64,000 nucleotides of DNA from JACMNW01 sp963708425 (GTDB lineage: Bacteria > Pseudomonadota > Alphaproteobacteria > Rhodobacterales > Rhodobacteraceae). A model generated the notes under the pieces. That model was not told where the DNA came from. It was given only the letters and a program-made list of their open reading frames with translations, and did no database searches. Positions 17,131 through 25,669 of the stretch are shown here, piece after piece. Each line of letters opens with the position of its first letter. Within the stretch, counting starts at the first letter, position 1. The stretch is from the NCBI GenBank assembly GCA_963708425.1, contig OY970206.1:1798001-1862000 (forward strand). The letters run 5' to 3'. A program made the translations under genes and the position numbers.

Positions 17131-18423
17131 ATGGACACGATATTTGCACCTGCGACAGCACGCGGGAAAGCTGGTATTTCAGTCATCCGCATCTCGGGCC
17201 CCACAGCGCATTTGGCGGTGGCCGCGCTGTGCGGCAACTTGCCCCCAGTGCAACGCGCGTCGCTGCGCAAGCTGGTTTGGGATGGCGTGCAGATAGACGA
17301 AGGGCTGGTTCTGCTGTTTGAGGCGGGCCATAGCTTTACTGGGGAGTTAATGGCCGAACTGCATTTGCACGGCAGCATTGCTGTTGTTGCCGCAGCACTA
17401 CGGGCGTTGTCGGCCCAACCGGGATTGCGGCCCGCCGAACCGGGCGAATTTACCCGCCGGGCGTTGGAAAGCGGCCAACTTGATCTGACGCAAGTTGAAG
17501 GTCTGGCGGATCTGGTGGAGTCCGAAACCGAGGCGCAACGCAAACTGGCGTTGAGGGTGCTGTCGGGGGCCGTTGGACAGCGGGCAGAAGGCTGGCGCAA
17601 GCAGTTGATCCGGGCGGCGGCATTGCTGGAGGCCACCATTGATTTCGTCGATGAAGACGTGCCGGTTGACGTAACACCCGAAGTGCGGGCCATCCTTGAA
17701 ACGCTTCTAATTGACCTGCGCTCCGAAGCGGAGGGTGCTGTTATTGCAGAGCGGTTGCGCGATGGGTTCGAAGTGGCGATCTTGGGCGCGCCAAATGCCG
17801 GAAAATCAACTTTGCTGAATGCGCTGGCTGGGCGAGAAGCGGCGATTACATCCGAATTTGCCGGCACAACGCGCGATGTGATCGAAGTTCGGATGGACCT
17901 TGCTGGCTTGCCGGTTGTTCTGCTGGACACAGCCGGGTTGCGAGAAACGGGTGATGTTGTTGAACACATTGGCATTCAACGGGCGATATCGAGGGCAGAA
18001 CGGGCTGATCTTCGGGTGTTTCTGGTGATTGACGGCATGATGCCGATGGGGTTTTCCCCTAGTGCGGAAGATATCGTTGCGGTTGGCAAGGCGGATTTGG
18101 GCTGCGTCGACGTGCAGGGGCTGGCTGTTTCTGGCAAAACTGGCGTCGGCCTTGACCTCTTGATCGAAGAGATTGCCTGCAGGCTGGAAAAGCGCATGGC
18201 TGCACCAATAACACTAACCCGCGAACGGCACCGCGTCAGGGCGCTTGCGGCAATTTCCGCTTTAGAAGCGGCGCAGATTGAACTAGATGTGGGCATGCAC
18301 AGAACTGAGCTGGCGGCGGAGAATCTGCGTCGGGCGATTCGATCGCTTGATGCGCTAGTTGGGCGGGTGGACGTTGAAAATTTGCTGGATGAGATATTTT
18401 CCAGCTTTTGCATTGGTAAATGA
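17131..18423 (+). CDS. mnmE: MnmE, tRNA modification GTPase
   Basis: A protein of 430 residues that, with MnmG, adds the carboxymethylaminomethyl group to U34 of certain tRNAs. The N-terminal folate-binding domain begins DTIFAPATARGKAGISVIRI; the G domain has G1 GAPNAGKST, the TTRD switch and G3 DTAGL; the C-terminus is the catalytic CIGK. Its stop is ten bases before the mnmG start, and the downstream parS site begins three bases after the stop. Confidence 0.96.
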   Translation: MDTIFAPATARGKAGISVIRISGPTAHLAVAALCGNLPPVQRASLRKLVWDGVQIDEGLVLLFEAGHSFTGELMAELHLHGSIAVVAAALRALSAQPGLRPAEPGEFTRRALESGQLDLTQVEGLADLVESETEAQRKLALRVLSGAVGQRAEGWRKQLIRAAALLEATIDFVDEDVPVDVTPEVRAILETLLIDLRSEAEGAVIAERLRDGFEVAILGAPNAGKSTLLNALAGREAAITSEFAGTTRDVIEVRMDLAGLPVVLLDTAGLRETGDVVEHIGIQRAISRAERADLRVFLVIDGMMPMGFSPSAEDIVAVGKADLGCVDVQGLAVSGKTGVGLDLLIEEIACRLEKRMAAPITLTRERHRVRALAAISALEAAQIELDVGMHRTELAAENLRRAIRSLDALVGRVDVENLLDEIFSSFCIGK

Positions 18424-18425
18424 GG

Positions 18426-18441
18426 TGTTTCACGTGAAACA
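18426..18441. other. parS: parS centromere site, perfect 16-bp palindrome
   Basis: TGTTTCACGTGAAACA matches the widely conserved parS consensus at every position. It spans the mnmE-mnmG junction and contains the GTG start codon of mnmG (18434-18436). ParB, encoded 3.3 kb downstream, should load here. Confidence 0.93.
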
Positions 18442-20299
18442 TTACGATGTCTTGGTCATAGGCGGCGGTCATGCCGGCACGGAAGCGGCGGCTGCAGCCG
18501 CGCGCATGGGCGCAACTACGGCGCTGATCACGCTTTCCTGTGCGGGGATTGGCGTAATGTCGTGCAATCCGGCGATTGGCGGCCTTGGCAAAGGCCATTT
18601 GGTGCGGGAAATTGATGCGCTTGATGGCCTGATGGGCCGTGCGGCCGACAAGGCTGGCATCCAGTTTCGCCTGTTGAACCGTCGCAAAGGCCCCGCCGTT
18701 CAAGGGCCCAGGGCGCAGGCGGATCGAAAACTGTATCGGCAGGCCATCCAAGCGGCGATTTTGGCACAGGAATACCTGGATATCATCGAGGCAGAGGCTG
18801 CGGATCTTGTTGAGGATGGCGGTCGCGTTTGTGGCGTCATTCTGGCGGACGGCGCAGAAGTTCGCGCGAAATCGGTCATTTTGACTGCGGGAACATTCCT
18901 GAACGGCGTGATCCACATCGGGGATGTTCGCAGGCCCGGTGGTCGCATGGGCGATGCGCCATCGGTGCGCCTTGCCGCGCGCCTTGCCGCTTTTGACCTT
19001 GGCCGGGGCCGCCTGAAGACGGGCACGCCACCGCGGCTTGACGGAAACACCATAGACTGGTCGCGGGTTGATATGCAGCCTGGCGACGATGAGCCGACGA
19101 TGTTTTCCTTCCTGAATGCCGCGCCCGAGGCAAGGCAAGTTGCTTGCGGGATAACGCACACAAATCTGCAAACCCATGATATTGTTAGACTAAACCTTGG
19201 CAAGTCTGCCATGTACGGCGGCCATATTGATGGTGTCGGACCGCGCTATTGCCCCTCGATCGAAGACAAGATCGTCCGCTTTGCCGACAAAGCTGAGCAT
19301 CAGGTTTTTCTGGAACCTGAAGGGTTGGATGATTCGACTGTCTATCCAAACGGCATTTCCACCTCGCTGCCCGCCAATGTGCAGGAAACCTATGTCCGCA
19401 CGATTGTTGGCCTCGAGCATGTGACCATCCTTCAGCCCGGCTACGCCATCGAGTATGATTATTTCGATCCGCGCGGCCTGCTCCCCACGCTTGAAGTGCG
19501 AAATGTGCCCGGTCTTTACTTTGCGGGGCAGATCAATGGCACAACCGGCTACGAAGAGGCGGGCGCGCAGGGCGTTGCTGCCGGTCTGAATGCCGCGGCC
19601 GCAGCGCTTGATCAAGATCCAATGCTGTTCAGCAGGGCGACAAGCTACATCGGCGTCATGCTCGACGACCTGACGACGCGGGGCGTGACAGAGCCGTATC
19701 GAATGTTCACGTCGCGCGCCGAATTTCGTCTGTCGCTGCGCGCTGACAACGCCGATCAACGCCTTACTCCGTTGGGCATTGCCGTCGGATGTGTCGGAAA
19801 GGCGCGGCAATTGGCCTATGAGCAAAAGGCCGCAGCACTTTCAGAGGCGAGCCAAGCCCTTGATGGCATTAATTTAACCCCGCATCAGATCGAGGCTGCA
19901 GGTATCAAGATTAGCCAAGACGGCGTGCGCCGCACCGCGTTTCAGCTGTTGGCATTTCCGGATATTGACCGCGATTTGATAGATGCGCTTTGCCCGAAGT
20001 TTGCTTCGCTCCCGGCGGCAATCAAAGATCAAACTGCAAAGGATGCGCTATATTCGCAGTACTTGACGCGTCAGAACGACGATGCTGCTGCGCTTCTGCG
20101 CGAAGAAAGCCACGTAATTATGCCGAACTTTGACTATGACGAAATCTCTGGGCTGTCTGCCGAACTGAAACAAAAGCTGCAGCGTGTCCGGCCCCGCAGC
20201 CTTTCACAAGCGGGCCGTATCGAGGGTATGACGCCCGCTGCGCTGACGCTTGTTTTGGCATTCCTGCGTCGAGCCGAACGGCACCGAATAGCGGGATGA
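18434..20299 (+). CDS. mnmG: MnmG (GidA), tRNA wobble-uridine modification flavoprotein
   Basis: A FAD protein of 621 residues and the partner of MnmE. The dinucleotide-binding motif VLVIGGGHAGTEAA is at the N-terminus; the second signature GYAIEYDYFDPRGL and the C-terminal GMTPAALTLVLAFLRR are present. The start is the GTG at 18434, with GAGG eight bases upstream, giving the family start (V/M)KHYDVLVIGGG. The open frame from 18359 lies inside mnmE and is not used. The start codon is part of a parS site. The stop overlaps rsmG by four bases. Confidence 0.96.
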   Translation: MKHYDVLVIGGGHAGTEAAAAAARMGATTALITLSCAGIGVMSCNPAIGGLGKGHLVREIDALDGLMGRAADKAGIQFRLLNRRKGPAVQGPRAQADRKLYRQAIQAAILAQEYLDIIEAEAADLVEDGGRVCGVILADGAEVRAKSVILTAGTFLNGVIHIGDVRRPGGRMGDAPSVRLAARLAAFDLGRGRLKTGTPPRLDGNTIDWSRVDMQPGDDEPTMFSFLNAAPEARQVACGITHTNLQTHDIVRLNLGKSAMYGGHIDGVGPRYCPSIEDKIVRFADKAEHQVFLEPEGLDDSTVYPNGISTSLPANVQETYVRTIVGLEHVTILQPGYAIEYDYFDPRGLLPTLEVRNVPGLYFAGQINGTTGYEEAGAQGVAAGLNAAAAALDQDPMLFSRATSYIGVMLDDLTTRGVTEPYRMFTSRAEFRLSLRADNADQRLTPLGIAVGCVGKARQLAYEQKAAALSEASQALDGINLTPHQIEAAGIKISQDGVRRTAFQLLAFPDIDRDLIDALCPKFASLPAAIKDQTAKDALYSQYLTRQNDDAAALLREESHVIMPNFDYDEISGLSAELKQKLQRVRPRSLSQAGRIEGMTPAALTLVLAFLRRAERHRIAG

Positions 20300-20922
20300 C
20301 AGATGATTCGCGCGACGCAGTCGTTTCGTCGCTGAGTGTTTCACGTGAAACGGAGGCGCGACTCCAAGGCCTTGTTGGCCTTCTGGAGAAATGGAACGTG
20401 GCGATAAATCTTGTCTCGAAGGCGACGCTCGATCAAATCTGGCAACGCCATATTCTTGATTCTGCTCAGGCTTTCGATCACGGCATCACCGCGCGACGTT
20501 GGCTTGATCTGGGTAGCGGCGGCGGTTTTCCTGGCCTGGTTGTGGCAATACTGGCGGCTGAAAAGGCACCCGAAATGCAGGTTACACTGGTCGAAGCGGA
20601 TCAACGCAAGGCCACATTCCTTCGCGCCGTCGGCCAGTCGCTCGGTCTCTCAACAATCGTGCTGTCCGACCGTGTCGAGGCAATCGCACCACAGGCCGCC
20701 GACGCTGTTTCGGCCCGCGCACTTGCCCCACTTTCGCAGCTGTGCGCCTTTGCCCGGCAACATCTGGCGCCGGAAGGCACGGCAATTTTCCTGAAAGGCA
20801 AGACATTTGCCGCCGAAGTTGCAGATGCGCGCAAGAACTGGAATTTCGCACTTGAATCCCACCCCAGCATCACCGATCCATCGGCTGTCGTCCTGGTCCT
20901 GAAGGGGATTTCACATGTCTGA
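20296..20922 (+). CDS. rsmG: RsmG, 16S rRNA G527 methyltransferase
   Basis: A SAM-dependent enzyme of 208 residues that makes m7G527 in 16S rRNA; loss gives low-level streptomycin resistance. Motifs include the SAM-binding LDLGSGGGFPGLV and the LVEADQRKATFLR segment. It overlaps mnmG by four bases and parA by eight. The codons for SVSRET (residues 14-19) coincide with a parS-like site, so the protein sequence and the centromere share DNA. Confidence 0.95.
   Translation: MTDDSRDAVVSSLSVSRETEARLQGLVGLLEKWNVAINLVSKATLDQIWQRHILDSAQAFDHGITARRWLDLGSGGGFPGLVVAILAAEKAPEMQVTLVEADQRKATFLRAVGQSLGLSTIVLSDRVEAIAPQAADAVSARALAPLSQLCAFARQHLAPEGTAIFLKGKTFAAEVADARKNWNFALESHPSITDPSAVVLVLKGISHV
20337..20352. 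other. parS: parS site, one mismatch, inside rsmG
   Basis: TGTTTCACGTGAAACG differs from the perfect palindrome only in the last base. It lies within the rsmG coding region, about 1.9 kb from the first site and about 0.6 kb before parA. Confidence 0.85.
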
Positions 20923-21745
20923 TCCTACTCGGCAAAAGCAGCCGCAGATCATTGCGATCGCCAACCAGAAGGGCGGCGTCGGCAAAACAACAACGGCCAT
21001 AAACCTGTCTGCGGGTCTTGCTGAACTTGGCGCGAAAGTGTTGCTGGTCGATCTTGATCCGCAAGGAAACGCATCGACTGGGCTCGGCATCACCGCTGAA
21101 CAGCGCAAGTCGACGACCTACGACCTTATCATCGATGAGGCGCCGCTGAAGGACGTTATCCGCGAAACCACAATTCCAAACCTGTCAATTTGTCCTGCCA
21201 ATAGCGATCTTTCGTCGGCTGACATGGAATTGGTATCGAATGAAAAGCGCAGCTTTCTCTTGCACGATGCGCTGCGGCAGCCAGCGATGGATAGCTATGG
21301 CTTTGATTTCATTATGATTGACTGCCCGCCATCGCTTAGCCTTCTTACCGTGAATGCTATGGTGGCCTGCCATTCCGTGCTCGTTCCGTTGCAAAGCGAG
21401 TTTTTCGCGCTGGAAGGCCTGTCCCAGTTGATGCTGACGATCAGAGAGGTCCGGCAGACAGCAAATCCCAACCTGCGGATCGAAGGCGTGCTGTTAACAA
21501 TGTACGATGGCCGCAACAACCTGTCGCAAATGGTGGAGGCTGATGCCCGCCAGAATCTTGGCGAGTTGGTGTTCAAGACAGTGGTTCCGCGCAACGTAAG
21601 GGTCAGTGAAGCCCCGTCCTACGCACTGCCGGTTCTGAACTATGATCCGCACTCAAAGGGGAGCGAGGCCTACCGCGCGCTTGCCGCCGAACTGGTGTTG
21701 CGCCACCCGCTTGAACACCGCGAAAAGGAGCCAGCAAATGGATAA
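20915..21745 (+). CDS. parA: ParA chromosome-partitioning ATPase
   Basis: A protein of 276 residues of the ParA/Soj family, the ATPase that moves the ParB-bound origin during segregation. The deviant Walker A KGGVGKTT is near residue 22, Walker A' VDLDPQGNAS follows, and Walker B MIDCPPSLSLLT is intact. It overlaps rsmG by eight bases and parB by eight, forming one operon beside the origin. Confidence 0.97.
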   Translation: MSDPTRQKQPQIIAIANQKGGVGKTTTAINLSAGLAELGAKVLLVDLDPQGNASTGLGITAEQRKSTTYDLIIDEAPLKDVIRETTIPNLSICPANSDLSSADMELVSNEKRSFLLHDALRQPAMDSYGFDFIMIDCPPSLSLLTVNAMVACHSVLVPLQSEFFALEGLSQLMLTIREVRQTANPNLRIEGVLLTMYDGRNNLSQMVEADARQNLGELVFKTVVPRNVRVSEAPSYALPVLNYDPHSKGSEAYRALAAELVLRHPLEHREKEPANG

Positions 21746-22649
21746 GAAACCCGAACGGCGCGGTCTTGGGCGTGGATTATCGGCCCTAATGGCCGATGTT
21801 AGGGTCGATTCCGATGCTGCTGGCGCCAATGCGCCGCGCCGCGCCGATCTTATGGTGCCGGTGGAAAAGCTGGTGCCAAACCCGCTGCAGCCGCGTCGCG
21901 ATTTTCCCGCCGAAGCTCTGCAGGATCTCGCCGCGTCGCTTCGCCAAAAGGGCGTCATCCAGCCACTGATCGTCCGACCGATGGTCGCGGCTGGCGAATA
22001 CGAAATCGTCGCTGGCGAGCGTCGCTGGCGAGCTGCCCAAATCGCACAACTACACGAGCTTCCGGTCATCGTGCGTGATTTTGATGATACCGAAGTGCTG
22101 GAAGTCGCGATCATCGAAAACATCCAGCGCGCCGATTTGAACGCGATGGAAGAGGCGCTTGGTTTCCGGCAACTGATGGACCGCTTTGGCCATACCCAGG
22201 AAAAACTGGCCGAGGCCCTATCAAAGAGCCGCAGCCATATCGCCAATCTGCTGCGCCTTCTGACGTTGCCCGAAGACGTTCAAGCCTTTGTTCGTGAAGG
22301 AAAACTTACCGCTGGCCACGCCCGCGCGCTGATCACCAGCCCGGATCCGTCCGGTCTTGCGCGCCGTGTCATTTCGCAGGGCCTGTCGGTGCGTGATACT
22401 GAACGCTTGGCGAAAACCGTTTCTGGTAACCCGGCAAAAACCAAAGCATCCGGTCCTCGGGGCGCTGAAAAAGATGCCGACACCAAGGCGCTGGAGGCTG
22501 ATCTTTCCGCCAACCTCAAAATGTCAGTGCGCATTAACCATGAACCGGGCGGTGAAACCGGCATCCTCAGCATTCGCTATAACACGCTCGATGATCTTGA
22601 TCTGCTGTGCCGTGTGCTGTCTGATCTGCCCCGCGACGGTTCTGTCTAG
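21738..22649 (+). CDS. parB: ParB chromosome-partitioning protein (CTPase clamp)
   Basis: A protein of 303 residues that loads at parS and slides as a CTP-dependent clamp. The N-terminal ParA-stimulating segment RRGLGRGLSALM, the CTP-binding boxes QPLIVRP and GERRWRAAQ, the ENIQRADLNAMEEA region and the helix-turn-helix LAEALSKSRSHIANLLRLL are in order. ATG 21738 follows AAGGAG and overlaps the parA end; the frame from 21642 lies inside parA. It ends tail-to-tail with hemW. Confidence 0.96.
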   Translation: MDKKPERRGLGRGLSALMADVRVDSDAAGANAPRRADLMVPVEKLVPNPLQPRRDFPAEALQDLAASLRQKGVIQPLIVRPMVAAGEYEIVAGERRWRAAQIAQLHELPVIVRDFDDTEVLEVAIIENIQRADLNAMEEALGFRQLMDRFGHTQEKLAEALSKSRSHIANLLRLLTLPEDVQAFVREGKLTAGHARALITSPDPSGLARRVISQGLSVRDTERLAKTVSGNPAKTKASGPRGAEKDADTKALEADLSANLKMSVRINHEPGGETGILSIRYNTLDDLDLLCRVLSDLPRDGSV

Positions 22650-23800
22650 GCCGCCAGTTCCCGGATCACCGCATTCAATACCATACGGCCCTTTGCGGTT
22701 GCGGCGATCCCCTGTCCACTGCGCCGCACCATGCCGATGTCCGCCAACTCATTGATTTTACGGCAACTTAGGTCTTTTCCGGCCAGCGCCGAATACCGCC
22801 CAAGATCAATGCCTTCTGACAACCGAAGCCCCATCATCAGGTATTCCAGCGCCCGCTCCGCACCCGGCACCTCATCGCGTGGCCCCTCGCCAGCCATGCC
22901 GGCCTCCACCCGCTGCAGCCAGTCACCCGGTGCGCGCGGGGCCTCAGTCGCCCAGCGCGTGCCATTCAACGTCAGCCGCCCATGTGCGCCCGGTCCGATG
23001 CCGATGTAATCGCCGCCGCGCCAGTAAATCAGGTTATGGCGCGATTCCATGCCGGGTGCCGCGTGGTTGGAAACTTCATAGGCTGGCAGGCCTGCAGAAT
23101 CGCAAATCTCTTGCGTCAAATCGTACATTTCGGCGGACAGGTCTTCGTCTGGCAAGCCTCTTAGACCGCCTTTGGCAAAGCGGTCGCCAAACGCCGTGCC
23201 ATCCTCAATCGTCAGCTGGTACAATGACAGATGGTCCACCGCCATCGACAGCGCCTCGCGCAACTCTGCCCCCCAGGCCGCAAGGCTCTGGTCCTGCCGC
23301 GCGTAAATCAGATCAAAGCTAACTCGTCCAAACGCCCGACGCGCCACGTCAAACGCCGCTTTTGCCTCGGCGACAGAATGCATCCGGCCCAGCCTGCGCA
23401 GATCATCATCGTTAAGCGCTTGAATTCCCATTGAAATCCGGTTGACCCCGGCATCTGCAAAGCCCTTGAAGCGCCCCGCCTCAACTGACCCAGGGTTTGC
23501 TTCCAGCGTCACCTCCCAATCGTTCGTCTGTGGCCAGGCCGCTCTGATCCGGTCCAAAATCGCATGAATCAGATCGGGCTCCATCAGCGATGGCGTACCA
23601 CCACCAAAAAATACCGATTGCAGCACCCGCCCGTCTGTTTCTGCCGCCAGACGGTCAATTTCGGCCAAATAGGCGCGCTTCCAGCGAGTTTGATCAATCG
23701 ACGCCGCAACATGGCTGTTGAAATCGCAATAGGGACACTTCGATTGGCAAAAGGGCCAGTGCAAATAAAGCCCGAAACCGCCGTTGCGCCAATCGTCCAT
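22646..23800 (-). CDS. hemW: HemW, heme chaperone/radical SAM family
   Basis: A protein of 384 residues related to HemN but of the HemW type, which binds heme and delivers it to membrane targets. The radical SAM cluster motif CQSKCPYC (CxxxCxxC) is near residue 20, followed by VFFGGGTPS. HemW lacks the extra cysteine of true HemN upstream of the cluster, consistent with this sequence. Three ATG codons stand in a row at 23806, 23803 and 23800; AAGGG is six bases before the last, so I chose 23800. It overlaps or abuts ridA depending on that choice. Confidence 0.9.
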   Translation of the reverse strand: MDDWRNGGFGLYLHWPFCQSKCPYCDFNSHVAASIDQTRWKRAYLAEIDRLAAETDGRVLQSVFFGGGTPSLMEPDLIHAILDRIRAAWPQTNDWEVTLEANPGSVEAGRFKGFADAGVNRISMGIQALNDDDLRRLGRMHSVAEAKAAFDVARRAFGRVSFDLIYARQDQSLAAWGAELREALSMAVDHLSLYQLTIEDGTAFGDRFAKGGLRGLPDEDLSAEMYDLTQEICDSAGLPAYEVSNHAAPGMESRHNLIYWRGGDYIGIGPGAHGRLTLNGTRWATEAPRAPGDWLQRVEAGMAGEGPRDEVPGAERALEYLMMGLRLSEGIDLGRYSALAGKDLSCRKINELADIGMVRRSGQGIAATAKGRMVLNAVIRELAA

Positions 23801-23802
23801 CA

Positions 23803-24177
23803 TCATCCCTTAAAGGCCGTAACCTCGATCTCGACCTTCATTTCGGGCCTGATCAGACCCGCAATCACCATGGTTGCTGCCGGCCGAACGTCCGCCAACA
23901 CCTCGCCCAGTACGGGAACCAACTCATCCACCAACCCGGCATCCACCACTGTATATTGCACCCGCACAATGTCATCTTTGGTAAAGCCCGCTTCCAGCAA
24001 TACCGAATTGATCGTTGCAAAGCAGTTCCGCGCCTGATCGGCAATGCCATCAGGCATCGCCATAGTCTTGTAGTCATAGCCAGTCACGCCCGAGACAAAG
24101 CACCAGCCGCCTTTAACGATGGCGCGAGAATAGCCCATTGTTGCCTCGAACGGCGATCCAGTTGATATCCGCTTCAT
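23803..24177 (-). CDS. RidA-family protein
   Basis: A protein of 124 residues of the YjgF/RidA family, whose archetype hydrolyses reactive enamine/imine intermediates made by PLP enzymes. RAIVKGGWCFVSGVTG and the C-terminal PAATMVIAGLIRPEMKVEIE are typical, but the archetype's deaminase Arg context is altered, so its exact activity is open. ATG 24177 overlaps the rdgB stop (ATGA). It belongs to the leftward rph-rdgB-ridA-hemW operon. Confidence 0.88.
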   Translation of the reverse strand: MKRISTGSPFEATMGYSRAIVKGGWCFVSGVTGYDYKTMAMPDGIADQARNCFATINSVLLEAGFTKDDIVRVQYTVVDAGLVDELVPVLGEVLADVRPAATMVIAGLIRPEMKVEIEVTAFKG

Positions 24178-24785
24178 GCAAAACACCCCTTAACCAGCTT
24201 CCTGAACGCATCGGCGCGGTGGCTGATCTCGTTCTTTGCCCAGCGGTCCATTTCGCCGAATGTAATGGCATAGCCGTCGGGCTGAAAGATCGGGTCATAG
24301 CCATGGCCAAGCGCACCGCGCATCGGCCAAACCACTTGACCGCAGACTTGGCCCTCAAACACCTCGTCATGACCATCGGGCCAAGCCAGCACCAATGTAC
24401 AACAAAATCGCGCCAAACGCGGGGCCGGTGCCTGCGCCGCCTCCAGCACGTCCCACGTCTTTGTCATCGCCATCACAAAATCGCGACCGCTCGGCGTTTC
24501 TGCCCAGTCGGCGGTGTAAACCCCCGGCGCATTGCCCAAGGCGGCCACCTCTATCCCCGAATCGTCTGACAACGCCGGCAATCCGGTGCACCGCGCCGCC
24601 GCATGTGCCTTGATGCGCGCATTGCCGACAAAGCTGGTTTCGGTTTCCGCAGGTTCTGGCAATCCCATATCGGCGGCTGATATTGCCTGCACACCAAACG
24701 GTTCCAGCAATCTGGCAATCTCTTCCAGCTTGCCTTTATTGTGGCTCGCCACCAACAGTTGCTTGCCCGAAAATCGCCGTGTCAC
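24174..24785 (-). CDS. rdgB: RdgB, XTP/dITP pyrophosphatase
   Basis: A protein of 203 residues that removes deaminated purine nucleotides (ITP, dITP, XTP) from the pool. The Ham1 signatures LLVASHNKGKLEEI at the N-terminus, DDSGIEVAAL with the catalytic Asp, GYDPIFQPDGY and the C-terminal SHRADAF are present. It overlaps both rph and ridA by four bases. Confidence 0.95.
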   Translation of the reverse strand: MTRRFSGKQLLVASHNKGKLEEIARLLEPFGVQAISAADMGLPEPAETETSFVGNARIKAHAAARCTGLPALSDDSGIEVAALGNAPGVYTADWAETPSGRDFVMAMTKTWDVLEAAQAPAPRLARFCCTLVLAWPDGHDEVFEGQVCGQVVWPMRGALGHGYDPIFQPDGYAITFGEMDRWAKNEISHRADAFRKLVKGCFA

Positions 24786-25495
24786 CCCAGTGCTGCCTTT
24801 TGTGCTGCCACCAATGCTGCCGCTCCGGCCTCGGCCATATCAAGCAGCTGACCCATTTCAGAGCGCGAAAACGTCGACCCCTCGGCCGACATTTGCACTT
24901 CGATCATTCGCCCGCGCCCGGTCAGAATGAAGTTGCCGTCGGTGCCCGCTTCGGAATCCTCTGCATAATCAAGGTCCAACAACGGCTGGCCCGCATAGAT
25001 ACCACAAGACACCGCCGCCACATGATCAATGATCGGGTCCGATACAATTGCCCCTGTTTTCAACAGCTTATTCATTGCCAACCGCAGCGCCACCCAGCCG
25101 CCGGTAATGGCTGCACAGCGGGTGCCGCCATCGGCTTGCAGCACATCGCAGTCAATCACGATTTGGCGCTCGCCCAATGCCGACCGGTCAACACCGGCCC
25201 GCAGCGCCCGCCCGATCAACCGCTGAATTTCCTGCGTGCGCCCGGTTTGCTTGCCTGCAGCCGCCTCGCGCCGATTGCGGCTGTTGGTGGCGCGCGGCAA
25301 CATGCCGTATTCCGCCGTCACCCAACCGAGGCCGGTGTTCTTCAGAAACGGCGGCGCTTTGTCTTCGATCGTCGCCGAACACAGCACATGCGTCTCGCCG
25401 ACTTTAATCAGGCACGACCCTTCGGCATGTTTCATCACGCCGACCTCAATTGAAATCGGGCGCATTTCGTCAAGTGTTCTGCCAGATGGGCGCAT
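24782..25495 (-). CDS. rph: Ribonuclease PH
   Basis: A phosphorolytic 3'-5' exoribonuclease of 237 residues that trims tRNA 3' ends. The family start MRPSGRTLDEMRPI is at ATG 25495; the frame is open to 25594 but that extension is unlike the family. CSATIEDKAPPF, the phosphate-binding GRTQEIQRLIGRALR and DCDVLQADGGTR are conserved. It heads a four-gene leftward operon and is divergent from hrcA. Confidence 0.95.
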   Translation of the reverse strand: MRPSGRTLDEMRPISIEVGVMKHAEGSCLIKVGETHVLCSATIEDKAPPFLKNTGLGWVTAEYGMLPRATNSRNRREAAAGKQTGRTQEIQRLIGRALRAGVDRSALGERQIVIDCDVLQADGGTRCAAITGGWVALRLAMNKLLKTGAIVSDPIIDHVAAVSCGIYAGQPLLDLDYAEDSEAGTDGNFILTGRGRMIEVQMSAEGSTFSRSEMGQLLDMAEAGAAALVAAQKAALG

Positions 25496-25560
25496 GGCTG
25501 TGTTCCTTTGGGGTAAATCTGCGCCAGATACGCAATGCAGGGCAGCGGATGCAACCCTGA

Positions 25561-25590
25561 TTGACGAAGGCCGCCACCGGTCCCTACAGT
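25561..25590 (+). promoter_or_regulatory. Candidate housekeeping promoter of hrcA-grpE
   Basis: TTGACG at 25561-25566 and TACAGT at 25585-25590 are 18 bases apart, a fair sigma-70-type match about 80 bases before the hrcA start. No CIRCE inverted repeat (TTAGCACTC...GAGTGCTAA) was seen here. Confidence 0.4.
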
Positions 25591-25669
25591 GCAAGGCCGC
25601 TCGATGCGAGATGCGGAAAAGTGGGCACCGGATTTCCGTGCCGCTCGCGCGACCACCAGGGAACCGCCA

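Noticed and set aside
18236..19177. 313-codon antisense frame across mnmE-mnmG
   Set aside because: It overlaps two conserved genes and the parS site, and contains no recognisable domain.
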